A DNA stretch of 49,982 bases. Source: Rhodopirellula sp. (lineage in GTDB: Bacteria > Planctomycetota > Planctomycetia > Pirellulales > Pirellulaceae). Position 1 is the first letter of the stretch, and each line of letters opens with the position of its first letter. Both the position numbers and the translations under genes were made by a program. Below are positions 24,573 to 32,773 of the stretch, piece after piece. Location of the stretch: the NCBI GenBank assembly GCA_002690925.1, contig NZGD01000263.1, positions 1 to 49,982 on the forward strand, given 5' to 3'. The notes beneath the pieces are model-generated. The model had not been told where the DNA came from. It worked only from the letters and a program-made list of their open reading frames with translations, and did not search any database.

Positions 24573-25475
24573 TCAAAGCATCGTCCCAAAGCTGTCCATC
24601 AGCATTTGCACTACCAAACGCCAACCATCAACCAAAACAAACAGCAGTAACTTGAAAGGCAGGGAAATAACCTGAGGTGGCAACATCAACATGCCCATCG
24701 AGATCGTGACGCTAGCCACCACAAGATCCACGATCAGAAAGGGAAGATAAATCTGAAACCCCATCAGGAATGCTGTCTTCAGTTCGCTCAAAATGTACGC
24801 CGGAAGTAACACTCTTAGAGGCACATCTTCAAAACTGCTGGGCAACGGTGCGTCTGGATCCATATATTGATAGAAGAGATGCACGTCATCATGGTTGCCC
24901 GCAACATCTATCTGTCGGGACATGAATTCCCGAATCGGGATCGAGCCAGCCTCATACGCTTCCTCCATCGTCATGGATATCTCGGGATCCGTATACGGCT
25001 TGATCGCATCGTTGTAAACACGCGACCACACAGGCGACATCACGAATAAGGTCATGAAAAGCGCAATGCTTGTCATCACTTGGCTTGGAGGTAGCGACTG
25101 CAGTCCAATAGCTTGCCTTAGCAAACCCAACACAATGATGATACGGACATAACAGGTCGTCATCAGCAGAACAGCAGGCGCCAAACTTAACACCGTCAAC
25201 AACAACAGTACTTGAAGACTGCTGCTAAGCCCCTCGGGACTGGTCCACGACTCAGGACCGCCACCCAGCCCCTCTAGGGGAGTGTTCTCTAAAATTGGAA
25301 GAGAACTACCACTCTTGGAAAAGATCGTCGGGATCTGACCACTCATTGCGTTCTGCTGGGATGCTGCATCCTGACCGATCGGAAGCCCCTGCCCCAACGC
25401 GCACGGTGTTCCCGTCAGAATTAAGCAAAGAACTAATCGAATTAAAAACAGCCCGTTCAATGACGTTCGCTCCAT
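24573..25475 (-). CDS. fliP: Flagellar export gate protein FliP
   Basis: A 300-aa protein with a cleavable signal peptide ([20 protein letters not shown]), a 55-residue Gly/Pro/Ser-rich stretch, then the FliP core: [59 protein letters not shown], an outer loop with EFMSRQ, and the C-terminal helices [20 protein letters not shown] and [19 protein letters not shown]. These are the FliP family signatures. It heads fliP-fliQ-fliR-flhB and starts 113 nt downstream of the oxidase-assembly cluster. The spacer before the signal core is longer than in many homologues. Confidence 0.95.
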   Translation of the reverse strand: MERTSLNGLFLIRLVLCLILTGTPCALGQGLPIGQDAASQQNAMSGQIPTIFSKSGSSLPILENTPLEGLGGGPESWTSPEGLSSSLQVLLLLTVLSLAPAVLLMTTCYVRIIIVLGLLRQAIGLQSLPPSQVMTSIALFMTLFVMSPVWSRVYNDAIKPYTDPEISMTMEEAYEAGSIPIREFMSRQIDVAGNHDDVHLFYQYMDPDAPLPSSFEDVPLRVLLPAYILSELKTAFLMGFQIYLPFLIVDLVVASVTISMGMLMLPPQVISLPFKLLLFVLVDGWRLVVQMLMDSFGTML

Positions 25476-25588
25476 CGAGTCAGATAGACGACTTCGACAG
25501 AGGGTAGGAAATCACGAGATTTGAGCGGAAGATGGATATCGGCAATAAGTGCGAGAAACTTGAGCCGAAATCAAAATTTGCTTCCTAT

Positions 25589-26050
25589 TCAGCCGTAAAA
25601 CTGATAAAGCATCAAATAAACAAGTACGCCGGTAACCGAAACGTACATCCAAGCAGGAAATGCGAAACGTACTAATCGCTTATGCTCTGCGATACGTCCC
25701 TTCATCGCCAAGAAGATCGCACGTAACGCAAGAACAGGCACAATGATTGCTAGCATAAGATGGGTGATCAGGATCCCATAATACGTGTAGCGTGCTGAAA
25801 GTGGTGCCACATCAGTATCGGTTGGGAACTTGTTATTGAATTCGCCGATCGTCATGTAGAGCGAAACTTTGTGTAGCAAATACATCAACAAGAAGACCGC
25901 GCTGACCCCCAAGGCCGAAAGCATCATGGTCTTGTGCCGTCGTGCCCTACCCCGTCGAATACTGACCAAGCCCATCAATAAAAGCACAGTGGCGGTCAAA
26001 TTCAATGCCGCAGTGAGATGCGGTAAATTGTCGGCTAGAAATTCCCACAT
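25589..26050 (-). CDS. DUF420 membrane protein (CtaM/YozB-like)
   Basis: A 153-aa protein with four to five membrane helices. HLTAALNLTATVLLLMGLVS, RRHKTMMLSALGVSAVFLL and YYGILITHLMLAIIVPVLAL contain the conserved His residues of the DUF420 family. One member, Staphylococcus CtaM, is needed for maturation of a haem-copper oxidase. The TATGA-type junction with the upstream sco gene (shared base at 26050) and the neighbours ctaA and ctaB support a role in cytochrome oxidase assembly here. The exact function within the family is not settled. Confidence 0.85.
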   Translation of the reverse strand: MWEFLADNLPHLTAALNLTATVLLLMGLVSIRRGRARRHKTMMLSALGVSAVFLLMYLLHKVSLYMTIGEFNNKFPTDTDVAPLSARYTYYGILITHLMLAIIVPVLALRAIFLAMKGRIAEHKRLVRFAFPAWMYVSVTGVLVYLMLYQFYG

Positions 26051-26730
26051 TATGACTTTCCTCCATTGATCATTTCTCGAATCTTCTCCTGCAACTTTTC
26101 AAATTGCGGCTTATCCGGCCAGTTATAAAATCCTTCGATTTTCCCCTCCGGATCGACTAGAACAAATCGCTCAGTGTGAAATTGCTTATTCACTGGTTGT
26201 TTAAAAATCTCGCCTCCGATCCTTCGGATATAGGTCAGATCCCCCGTCATAAATAGCCACTGTTCCGCGTCTGCGCCAAATCTGGCCGCATACTCTGTGA
26301 GCACCTCTGGCGTGTCCGTCTCTGGGTCCACCGAGATCGCAACGAACCGGACCTCTTCCCCTTGGAAGGCATCCTGAAGCTCTTTCAATTTCTGGTTTTG
26401 TTGAACACAGATACTTGGGCAGGTACTGAAAAAGAAGCTGACCACATACGGCTGACCCAACAGCTGTTCACTTTTGACGAGTTGTCCATTTCTTTCAATC
26501 AACTCAAATCTGCTGAGCCATTCTTCATCTTCTGGTGGATGGCTGGGATCAGGATTCTGGATATTGGAAAGTGCATCGGGGTCGTCTTTGATATCGCTAC
26601 CGTCATTCCTGAACACCACATCACCCGGCCCTGGTTGCTCTACGTCTGTTTGTTTCAGGTAGGGACGTATCATGAGCCCCAAGCCGACACCAGCCAACAG
26701 AATCAAAGTAATATTCCAAGCAGTTCGCAT
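26050..26730 (-). CDS. SCO1/SenC-type copper chaperone for cytochrome oxidase
   Basis: The protein has an N-terminal membrane anchor (TAWNITLILLAGVGLGLMI), a linker, and a thioredoxin-fold Sco domain. The copper ligands are present: the C-P-S-I-C motif in FFFSTCPSICVQQNQ (Cys104 and Cys108 from the ATG) and His186 in KQFHTERFVLVDPEG. Sco proteins deliver copper to, or keep reduced, the Cu-A centre of oxidase subunit II at the outer face of the membrane. The ATG at 26730 has AAAGGG at a suitable distance; a TTG at 26748 is less likely. It overlaps the DUF420 gene by one base and follows the ABC permease closely. Confidence 0.93.
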   Translation of the reverse strand: MRTAWNITLILLAGVGLGLMIRPYLKQTDVEQPGPGDVVFRNDGSDIKDDPDALSNIQNPDPSHPPEDEEWLSRFELIERNGQLVKSEQLLGQPYVVSFFFSTCPSICVQQNQKLKELQDAFQGEEVRFVAISVDPETDTPEVLTEYAARFGADAEQWLFMTGDLTYIRRIGGEIFKQPVNKQFHTERFVLVDPEGKIEGFYNWPDKPQFEKLQEKIREMINGGKS

Positions 26731-26740
26731 TACAAGCCCT

Positions 26741-27622
26741 TTAAACAATCACATCTACTTTGCGGCTTCCCCTCATCAGTTGCCATGCAACAACCAACGT
26801 AGCACAGGCTGCCAACACAGTAACGGCCCAACAAACCGTGGAGGAAGGTGCGAAACCCGCGACGGAAAAATCAATTTCAGGAAACAGCAAACGCCTCATT
26901 TCGACCATTGAGTAACTCAATGGATTGGCCCGCATGATAGCACCAAGAATCCATTGCCCGATACTTGCATCGGGCCCCAAAGCAGGGATCGGAAAGAAGG
27001 TACCACTAAGAAGCCACATTGGCATCAAACCGAGCATCATGATGGCATGAAATCCCTGTGTGCTTTCCATTGGCCACGCAACAATCATGCCGAGACCGCA
27101 CATCGCCAGTGCTACCAGAGCCAACAGCCCTAATAAGGGCAACACGGCGCCACCGGGATCGGCGGTTCCTATTACCCAGACGAGCAAAAGAAAAAAGACA
27201 GCCTGAACCCACGCGATCGCCGAGCCGCCAAGAACTTTGCCAACCAGCACGGGCCATCGCCCCACCGGAGAGACTAAGACTGCCTGCATGAAACCTTCCC
27301 GGCGGTCTTCGATAACGGAAATCGTCGAAAAAATAGCTGTGAAAAGAACAATCAGTGCCAGAGTGCCTGGCAAGAAAAACTGCAGGAAATTGAGCTCACC
27401 TGCACTTTGAAAAGCGCCGTTCAGACCTGTTCCGAACAACAGCCAAAACAACAGTGGCTGAGCAATGGCGGCCGTGACTCGATTCCTCTGGCGGAAAAAC
27501 CGTACCCACTCCCGCTTTGCCAACATCCAAGCAGCTGCCATTCCTACACGAAATCGACGCGTAGGTAACTCCTTACTGTTCGCGACAGGCGATTCAGTGG
27601 TGGACTTGGGCGATGAGTTCAT
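26741..27622 (-). CDS. ABC-2 type transporter permease
   Basis: A 293-aa protein with six membrane helices typical of the ABC-2 permease family: AAIAQPLLFWLLFGTGLNGA, FFLPGTLALIVLFTAIFSTI, then the conserved coupling region VIEDRREGFMQAVLVSPV, and helices around 150-290, including MMLGLMPMWLLSGTFFPIP. The first 30 residues are a charged, probably disordered tail. It lies 94 nt downstream of its ATPase gene. Position between ctaB and sco suggests an assembly-related export task (for example haem or a cofactor), but the substrate is unknown. ATG 27622 is preferred to TTG 27664. Confidence 0.9.
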   Translation of the reverse strand: MNSSPKSTTESPVANSKELPTRRFRVGMAAAWMLAKREWVRFFRQRNRVTAAIAQPLLFWLLFGTGLNGAFQSAGELNFLQFFLPGTLALIVLFTAIFSTISVIEDRREGFMQAVLVSPVGRWPVLVGKVLGGSAIAWVQAVFFLLLVWVIGTADPGGAVLPLLGLLALVALAMCGLGMIVAWPMESTQGFHAIMMLGLMPMWLLSGTFFPIPALGPDASIGQWILGAIMRANPLSYSMVEMRRLLFPEIDFSVAGFAPSSTVCWAVTVLAACATLVVAWQLMRGSRKVDVIV

Positions 27623-27716
27623 TGGCTCAATGCTCCCTGCCCCAACTGCCCCTCTGGAATACAAGTTCTCGCCCGGCAGCTTACCAAGCCGTCGACCATT
27701 CTCGAATTAAAGGTAC

Positions 27717-28673
27717 TCATGTATTGAACACCTCCCCAGTCTTGGCAATGAAAACATCTTCCAAGCTCGGTCGCCCGAGACTGATCGACTGTGCTTCCTG
27801 ACCTAGTGTTTCAACCAGAACAGGTACTAGTTTTGCAGGCGACTCAACATTCAAACGAATTTGATGATGCAATCTCTGTGGAGTCAGTCCAAGTTGGTTT
27901 CTAAGGATACTTTCTGCCCGCAAAGTATCATTTGCCACGATGGTGATCACCCCTTCGCCCATCTCCGCCCGTAGATCACTGGGTGCTCCCTCTGCAATCA
28001 ATTTCCCCTGTGACATGATTGCAATGTCATCTGCTTTATCAGCCTCTTCCAGCAAGTGTGTCGTCAACAACACAGCCATGCCCTGACCGGCCATTTCACG
28101 AATGGCATCCCAAAGTTTCAGACGGGCTGACGGATCCAGCCCGGTACTGGGTTCATCGAGCAAAAGCAACCGCGGTTGATGCAACATTCCCTTGGCCAGT
28201 TCTACTCGCCGCTTTAATCCACCAGAGAGCACCTGACATCGATCATCCCGCCGATCCAACAGATCCAACTGTTCCAGCAATGCGTCTCGACGCCGACGCA
28301 GTTCTGCACCGTGAATTCCATACAGTGCTCCTTGGCAGGCAATATTTTCATCGACTGTCAATTTCATATCGAGGCTTGGAGATTGAAACACAATTCCAAT
28401 TTGCTGACGTACGCGCAGTGGCTGGCTGGTACTTTCGAAGCCACCAACCAGAACTTGACCTTGCTGAATCGGTAAAAGCGTACACAGAAGACGAAAGAGC
28501 GTTGTCTTCCCACTGCCATTGGGACCAAGCAGCGCAAACACCCGCCCGGGGCGGATATCAATATCGATACCACGAAGTGCGTGATGCTCACCGTAGTGAT
28601 GATGCAAGTTCCGCACCGTGCATACAGCTTGCGGCTCAAGCAATCCGCTGTCGCCCACCGGAGCACTCACCAA
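27717..28673 (-). CDS. ABC transporter ATP-binding protein
   Basis: A DRA/CcmA-type ATPase subunit of 318 aa. The motifs are complete: Walker A GPNGSGKTT at 50-58, Q-loop IGIVFQSPSLDMKLTVDEN, signature LSGGLKRRVELAKGM, Walker B LLLLDEPSTGLDPSARL and switch His in LLTTHLLEEAD. The last 80 residues form the regulatory extension common in multidrug/ABC-2 exporters, ending in SLEDVFIAKTGEVF. The start (TTG at 28673 or GTG at 28670) overlaps the end of ctaB. It works with the permease just downstream; the same pair is seen in other oxidase-assembly clusters, but the cargo is not known. Confidence 0.92.
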   Translation of the reverse strand: MVSAPVGDSGLLEPQAVCTVRNLHHHYGEHHALRGIDIDIRPGRVFALLGPNGSGKTTLFRLLCTLLPIQQGQVLVGGFESTSQPLRVRQQIGIVFQSPSLDMKLTVDENIACQGALYGIHGAELRRRRDALLEQLDLLDRRDDRCQVLSGGLKRRVELAKGMLHQPRLLLLDEPSTGLDPSARLKLWDAIREMAGQGMAVLLTTHLLEEADKADDIAIMSQGKLIAEGAPSDLRAEMGEGVITIVANDTLRAESILRNQLGLTPQRLHHQIRLNVESPAKLVPVLVETLGQEAQSISLGRPSLEDVFIAKTGEVFNT

Positions 28674-29770
28674 AAGAGACGCAATGTGACAACAGCCAGC
28701 ACTGCAGGAAGGACGAGCAACGAAGAACGCAACAATTTACGAGCGGATTTATCATCAGGAGAATTTGCAAAACGTATCGAAGCAAGCAGCATTGGCCACG
28801 CAGCCGCAATCACCGCAATCGATCCCACAATCGCCCCCGTAATACCCAAGGGCAACCAGCAAAGCGTGACACCCATCCCGATCAAAACCGCAGAACCAAC
28901 GATGCTTTGCCAGCCCGCGCTCCGCCCAGTCGGTTCTTCGGTGGTCGTCATTTTGAATCCTGCTTCCTGATATTGCCGACGGTACATCCAAGCAATCGCC
29001 ATGAAGTGCGGGTACTGCCAAGCGACGAGAACACCCACCAACAGCCAACCCGTCCCGTCAGTCAGTAGACCACCTGCCGCGGTGTACCCAATCAAGACCG
29101 GAATAGCTCCTGCAATCGCACCCACCGTCGTATTCCACGCGGTGCGAACCTTCATCGGCGTGTAAACCAGCACGTACAACAGCCATGTGGCAACCCCGAC
29201 GGCAGCAGGGGTTACCCCGAAGCGGTAAGCGAGTATGGCGGTACCGATGACTCCTAGAACCGTAGCGAAAATGACTGCGGGCGTGGGTGACATTCGACCA
29301 GATGAAATCGGCCGATTCGCCGTTCTTGTCATTCGCGAATCAATCACTCGCTCCCAAATTTGGTTGCTTGCGCCAGCACTACCAGCGATCGCAGCAGTGC
29401 CAAGCAACAACCAGAACAGAGTACCCGCATTAACGAGCCCAGAAGCCCCAATCATTGCTGTGGCACAAGTGGTCACGAGAATCATGACGACGATCCGAGG
29501 CTTCGTCAGCTGCAGCAAATCGGACCACAGACGCGATCCCGCTGCCCTTCCCTCGACCGAACCGCTGTCCTCAGAAGTGAATTTGTAACCGCCCTGCCCT
29601 TCCTCGTTTTTCGACGCAGCATCTATTCTCAAACCCCTATCCGTGTTGTCACCGGAATCAGTTGCTGACACATCGACAGGCACACTACCTTTTTGCGGCA
29701 GAGCCTCTCCCGAGCGTACTGCGGCCCCCGCCGTTGTCGCCGTATCAGCTGAAAGTAGGTCCGTTGCCAT
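28667..29770 (-). CDS. ctaB: Protohaem IX farnesyltransferase (haem O synthase)
   Basis: CtaB/CyoE attaches a farnesyl group to haem B to make haem O, the precursor of haem A. The UbiA-type core carries QLTKPRIVVMILVTTCATAM, the first prenyl-diphosphate motif in NQIWERVIDSRMTRTANRP, and YTPMKVRTAWNTTVGAIAG with GAIPVLIGY. Eight to nine membrane helices are predicted by eye. The 85 residues before the core are hydrophilic, without conservation, and longer than usual. In the first motif the usual aspartate of N-x-x-x-D is replaced (N-Q-I-W-E), while the second Asp is kept. ATG 29770 was chosen; a GTG at 29788 directly follows the ctaA stop. Substrate flow: haem B to haem O here, haem O to haem A by the adjacent CtaA. 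Confidence 0.94.
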   Translation of the reverse strand: MATDLLSADTATTAGAAVRSGEALPQKGSVPVDVSATDSGDNTDRGLRIDAASKNEEGQGGYKFTSEDSGSVEGRAAGSRLWSDLLQLTKPRIVVMILVTTCATAMIGASGLVNAGTLFWLLLGTAAIAGSAGASNQIWERVIDSRMTRTANRPISSGRMSPTPAVIFATVLGVIGTAILAYRFGVTPAAVGVATWLLYVLVYTPMKVRTAWNTTVGAIAGAIPVLIGYTAAGGLLTDGTGWLLVGVLVAWQYPHFMAIAWMYRRQYQEAGFKMTTTEEPTGRSAGWQSIVGSAVLIGMGVTLCWLPLGITGAIVGSIAVIAAAWPMLLASIRFANSPDDKSARKLLRSSLLVLPAVLAVVTLRLFW

Positions 29771-29788
29771 GATTTTTGTGGAAGCCAC

Positions 29789-30868
29789 CTACGCGGAGGC
29801 TGGTTCAAGGAGCGAATCGTTTGTTTTGTGTTCTTTTTCGCGCGGCCGGATGGAGGCCGGTTGTTCGGTGGTCGATCGTTCGATCATATGCTTACGACAA
29901 TGACGCACCCTCAACAGTCGAACCCAAAGCATAACAGAGAGTGCCAAAATTAATGATCCGGTTGCCACATGCGAGGTCACGATGATTGAGTCGGAAAAGC
30001 CTTTGGCACGGACCAGAAATCCGGCCGAACCTGGCACCCAACTCAAAATGGATGGCCAACCATAGTTCACAACCCATGTTCCCACGCCCAAGCCGATCTG
30101 AATAGCCACCAATCCTATCAACAATCCTGCTGGCCTCGACAGCGTCAAATCGCCGCAGCGGCGGATCTTCAGCCAAGCCGCAATCGTGAAAAACCATAGA
30201 AAAAACGCGACGAGCACATGGATGGCGACAATCATCGCAAAACTGCCAGGTGCGGCATTTGGCTGCACGTGCCGTAGTTGTGCACCTAAAAGCAACTGCG
30301 AATAGCTCAATACCGGAATTGTCGCGAACAGTGCGACAACGCCTGAGCCGATGTTCATCGCAGGCTCGCAGGCCAGATACTCGTTCCAGCGGCGGCTTGT
30401 AATCACCGCGGTGGCGGCGCTAAGGGCAAAGAATGCAGGCCCGAAACAGCCGTGAACCATCGCCAAAGTGCGATCACCCAGGACAACCCTCATCCCACCG
30501 AGAAGCCCTTGCGTAATGACAGCAATAAGCAGGCCAATGGTGAGGACAAACACCCATCGTCGTGACTCTTTGAAATACGCTGAAATGACAATTGAGAAGG
30601 CAACTAGACCGACAACTGCTCCCAGTAAACGATGGCCGTGTTCAATGAACAAGTCAAACGGCCCCAATAGCCAAGTTTTGTAGGGGTATAGAAAGAGGTT
30701 ATAGCCGTAGGTCCCCGGCCAGTCCGGAACCGCCATCCCGGCGTCATAGGTTGTGACCAAGCCGCCGACCCAGATGAGCGGCCAAACCAGACACACCAAT
30801 AATACGCAGAGGCGATGGACGAGCCGCGTTGACTCTTTCTTATCGGCAAGAGTGTATTTCGATGCCAT
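29789..30868 (-). CDS. ctaA: Haem A synthase (CtaA/COX15 family)
   Basis: CtaA oxidises the C8 methyl of haem O to give haem A for aa3-type oxidases. The membrane protein has eight helices and the family landmarks: WPLIWVGGLVTTYDAGMAVP and DWPGTYGYNLF in the first loop, IEHGHRLLGAVVGLVAF with a haem-ligand His, MVHGCFGPAFFALSA and, in the second half, IHVLVAFFLWFFTI and TSHVATGSLILALSVMLW with further His. The C-terminal tail is charged. The ATG at 30868 has GGTGAG 6 nt upstream; that site overlaps the stop of the 66-aa gene before it, so the two are coupled. Together with ctaB this gives the complete haem A pathway from haem B. Confidence 0.94.
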   Translation of the reverse strand: MASKYTLADKKESTRLVHRLCVLLVCLVWPLIWVGGLVTTYDAGMAVPDWPGTYGYNLFLYPYKTWLLGPFDLFIEHGHRLLGAVVGLVAFSIVISAYFKESRRWVFVLTIGLLIAVITQGLLGGMRVVLGDRTLAMVHGCFGPAFFALSAATAVITSRRWNEYLACEPAMNIGSGVVALFATIPVLSYSQLLLGAQLRHVQPNAAPGSFAMIVAIHVLVAFFLWFFTIAAWLKIRRCGDLTLSRPAGLLIGLVAIQIGLGVGTWVVNYGWPSILSWVPGSAGFLVRAKGFSDSIIVTSHVATGSLILALSVMLWVRLLRVRHCRKHMIERSTTEQPASIRPREKEHKTNDSLLEPASA

Positions 30869-30875
30869 GTTTCGC

Positions 30876-31076
30876 TCACCGGCCTTGATTGCTGTTCCAA
30901 TGAAATAATTGCTCAGCAGCAATCCCGCCAACTACGCAGCCAGTTCCCCAGAAAAACGCGGATGCAAACATGCCGGTAAACCCGGTTAGTGACATGACGC
31001 CGTAACCCAACGCCAACCCCACGATGGCACCGCAGGAGCGATAGAACTGCTTTGTTCGCTGTGGTTGATCTGTCAT
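30876..31076 (-). CDS. Small two-helix membrane protein in the oxidase-assembly cluster
   Basis: A 66-aa product with a short polar start (MTDQPQRTKQFYRSC) and two hydrophobic segments, GAIVGLALGYGVMSLTGF and ASAFFWGTGCVVGGIAAEQL. It is rich in Gly. It ends 7 nt before the ctaA ATG and provides the ctaA ribosome site, which makes it likely to be translated. Family not recognised; small membrane proteins of this kind often assist respiratory complex assembly, but that is only inference from location. Confidence 0.75.
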   Translation of the reverse strand: MTDQPQRTKQFYRSCGAIVGLALGYGVMSLTGFTGMFASAFFWGTGCVVGGIAAEQLFHWNSNQGR

Positions 31077-31125
31077 CAGTGTTCCGATCTCGGCACTCTC
31101 ACAATTCCTGGTGCATCATTTTACT

Positions 31126-32307
31126 TTACGGCGACGTCGATAATTGCTGTACATATCTAACGAGATCCCAAATTTGCTCAGTCGTCAATCCTTTCCCATT
31201 TGGTTCACTAACGACTTCGACAGCTGGCATTGGCGTACCAGCGATCCCCTGCGTGATCCGTCGATAAAGGGATGCCGAATCACCTCCACCATGAAATACC
31301 CCATCCCGAAGTGTTCGGGGAGCAATCTTTCGGGGTCGTAAGGCACCGGCATCTCTGAATGGCTTCATCGCTTCGCGGTCACTTGGAGTCAAACCAATTC
31401 TTGTGGTGTACTCTTTTGTCCAATCATCGTAGTCGAGTGTCGGAAGACTCCCATCACCCCCTGGCCCATGACAACCGGCACAGTTGGCCACCTGACCATG
31501 AAAAAAATCGCTACCTCTCGCTACAGAGGCAGCCAGTTGCTCGCCAGACAGTTCGGCAAAAGACGGCACAGCCACCTCGTGACTATTCGCCTCTTCCCAG
31601 TCTTTATGAACTCGGTCCATTACCTCCTGAACAACTTGTCCGCCTTCGGTATCGCTCTGACTGCTCAAAATCAACCCTTTTGCTGGAGAAGTCTCGCTGT
31701 AGTCCAATTCATCGATCGCTGCTGCAATCATCCTGCGTTCTACTTCACCCCGCGTGGAAAGAAAGATCACGTAATCGACCAACGCATCAAGGTCGTCGGG
31801 GTCCAGCAATGCGAATGAAGGCATGGCCGTTCCCGGAATGCCTTTGATGAGCAACTCACGTAGGTCGCGACGTGTCGGCTTTTGGCCACGCTCCGTGGAC
31901 TTCCACTTGAAGACACCATGTCGGAAGTCACGTGGATAGGGATTTTGGAAAACACTGGCAGGTCCTGCTCCACTTCCCTCCAAGGCATGGCAGGTGACGC
32001 AATGTTCGCGGAACAGCCCAAGGTGAGTGCCGTCTTTTTCGCTGCTCACCGGCCCGCTCGACCGAAGCAGGTTACGCTCATCACTGAGAGGACTTTTCGC
32101 CGCCTGTGAGACTGGCCACAGCGGTTCGTCAGGTGTTCCGTACAAATCCTCTACAACGCGGCTTGTGTCTCGGCTGGCTAATTCAGTCGAAGTTGACCGC
32201 GTCTTTGCCAAGGCTAGCGAGAACACATCGTTCGGCTGAAAGGTATCGAATCGGGAGTCGCACCCAACCAAAAGGCAAACAACAGCGAGTAGAAATGCAA
32301 TACGCAC
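31126..32307 (-). CDS. Dihaem cytochrome c lipoprotein
   Basis: The product starts MRIAFLLAVVCLLVGC, a lipoprotein signal with lipobox LVGC, so it is probably anchored to a membrane and exposed to the periplasm. It contains two class I cytochrome c domains: haem site C-V-T-C-H (about 103-107) with Met ligand in GTAMPSF, and C-A-G-C-H (about 277-281) with GTPMPAVE. The 393-aa length is that of two domains plus a linker. It heads the cluster with ctaA, ctaB and sco, and could donate electrons to the oxidase. Start is GTG. The haems would be attached by the System II machinery encoded at the other end of the window (ccsBA). Confidence 0.92.
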   Translation of the reverse strand: MRIAFLLAVVCLLVGCDSRFDTFQPNDVFSLALAKTRSTSTELASRDTSRVVEDLYGTPDEPLWPVSQAAKSPLSDERNLLRSSGPVSSEKDGTHLGLFREHCVTCHALEGSGAGPASVFQNPYPRDFRHGVFKWKSTERGQKPTRRDLRELLIKGIPGTAMPSFALLDPDDLDALVDYVIFLSTRGEVERRMIAAAIDELDYSETSPAKGLILSSQSDTEGGQVVQEVMDRVHKDWEEANSHEVAVPSFAELSGEQLAASVARGSDFFHGQVANCAGCHGPGGDGSLPTLDYDDWTKEYTTRIGLTPSDREAMKPFRDAGALRPRKIAPRTLRDGVFHGGGDSASLYRRITQGIAGTPMPAVEVVSEPNGKGLTTEQIWDLVRYVQQLSTSP

Positions 32308-32773
32308 AGGACTGCCAAAAAAGAGACTTCAAACAAAATCGAGTGGCACGCCACTAAACAACAATTGAACCGTGAACGCTCCTGCACCGCAAACGCTACC
32401 CATTGTCGCACCCTTACCGACGACAATTCCTGTGATCGATCCGCAAAGCGATTTTCCGGCGGCACCGAACACCTGTGCATTATGCGGGATTACCGGATAT
32501 TTACGCAGTAATTTGCAAAAAAGGTTTGGCGTCCGACCGGCCACAGCAAAGAAAATGCCTACTGCGAGCGTCGATTTAACGAAAGAGAATTTCGTGACGC
32601 GTTCGGGATCTACCGATTTGGGAAGCAGCAGGACTCACAGGGCATTAAAAACAATCGGCTTTAGAACGGTCCAAACGATGCACCCAACGCTCTGGTGAAG
32701 AAATCCCCACCAGAGATTGGAAAGATTCGCCGCTAAGACCTTTGACGCCTCATGACCTTACGACTGGTCGACA
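32308..32773. other. Intergenic region upstream of the cytochrome gene, may hold an unrecognised small gene
   Basis: These 466 nt lie between the cupredoxin-like and cytochrome c genes. On the minus strand an open frame runs from about 32634 to 32329 (see separate entry). The rest, 32635-32773, holds nothing recognisable. No strong promoter or hairpin was found. Confidence 0.4.
32329..32544 (-). CDS. Possible small membrane protein, start unclear
   Basis: The frame from GTG 32544 gives 71 residues; the open frame extends upstream to about 32634 without ATG or GTG. Including the extension, the reading has hydrophobic stretches (STLAVGIFFAVAGR; GSVCGAGAFTVQLLFSGVP) and a Gly-rich region with ITGIVVGKGATMG, which looks like a membrane protein more than chance sequence. 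It ends 22 nt before the cytochrome c gene on the same strand. No family is recognised and no ribosome site is visible. It may be a real gene starting at an unusual codon, a decayed gene, or spurious. Confidence 0.35.
   Translation of the reverse strand: MAGRTPNLFCKLLRKYPVIPHNAQVFGAAGKSLCGSITGIVVGKGATMGSVCGAGAFTVQLLFSGVPLDFV

Noticed and set aside
28019..29068. Plus-strand frame of 349 codons
   Set aside because: It lies opposite the ABC ATPase and ctaB genes, whose motifs are intact; its product is His/Arg/Pro-rich with no recognisable domain.
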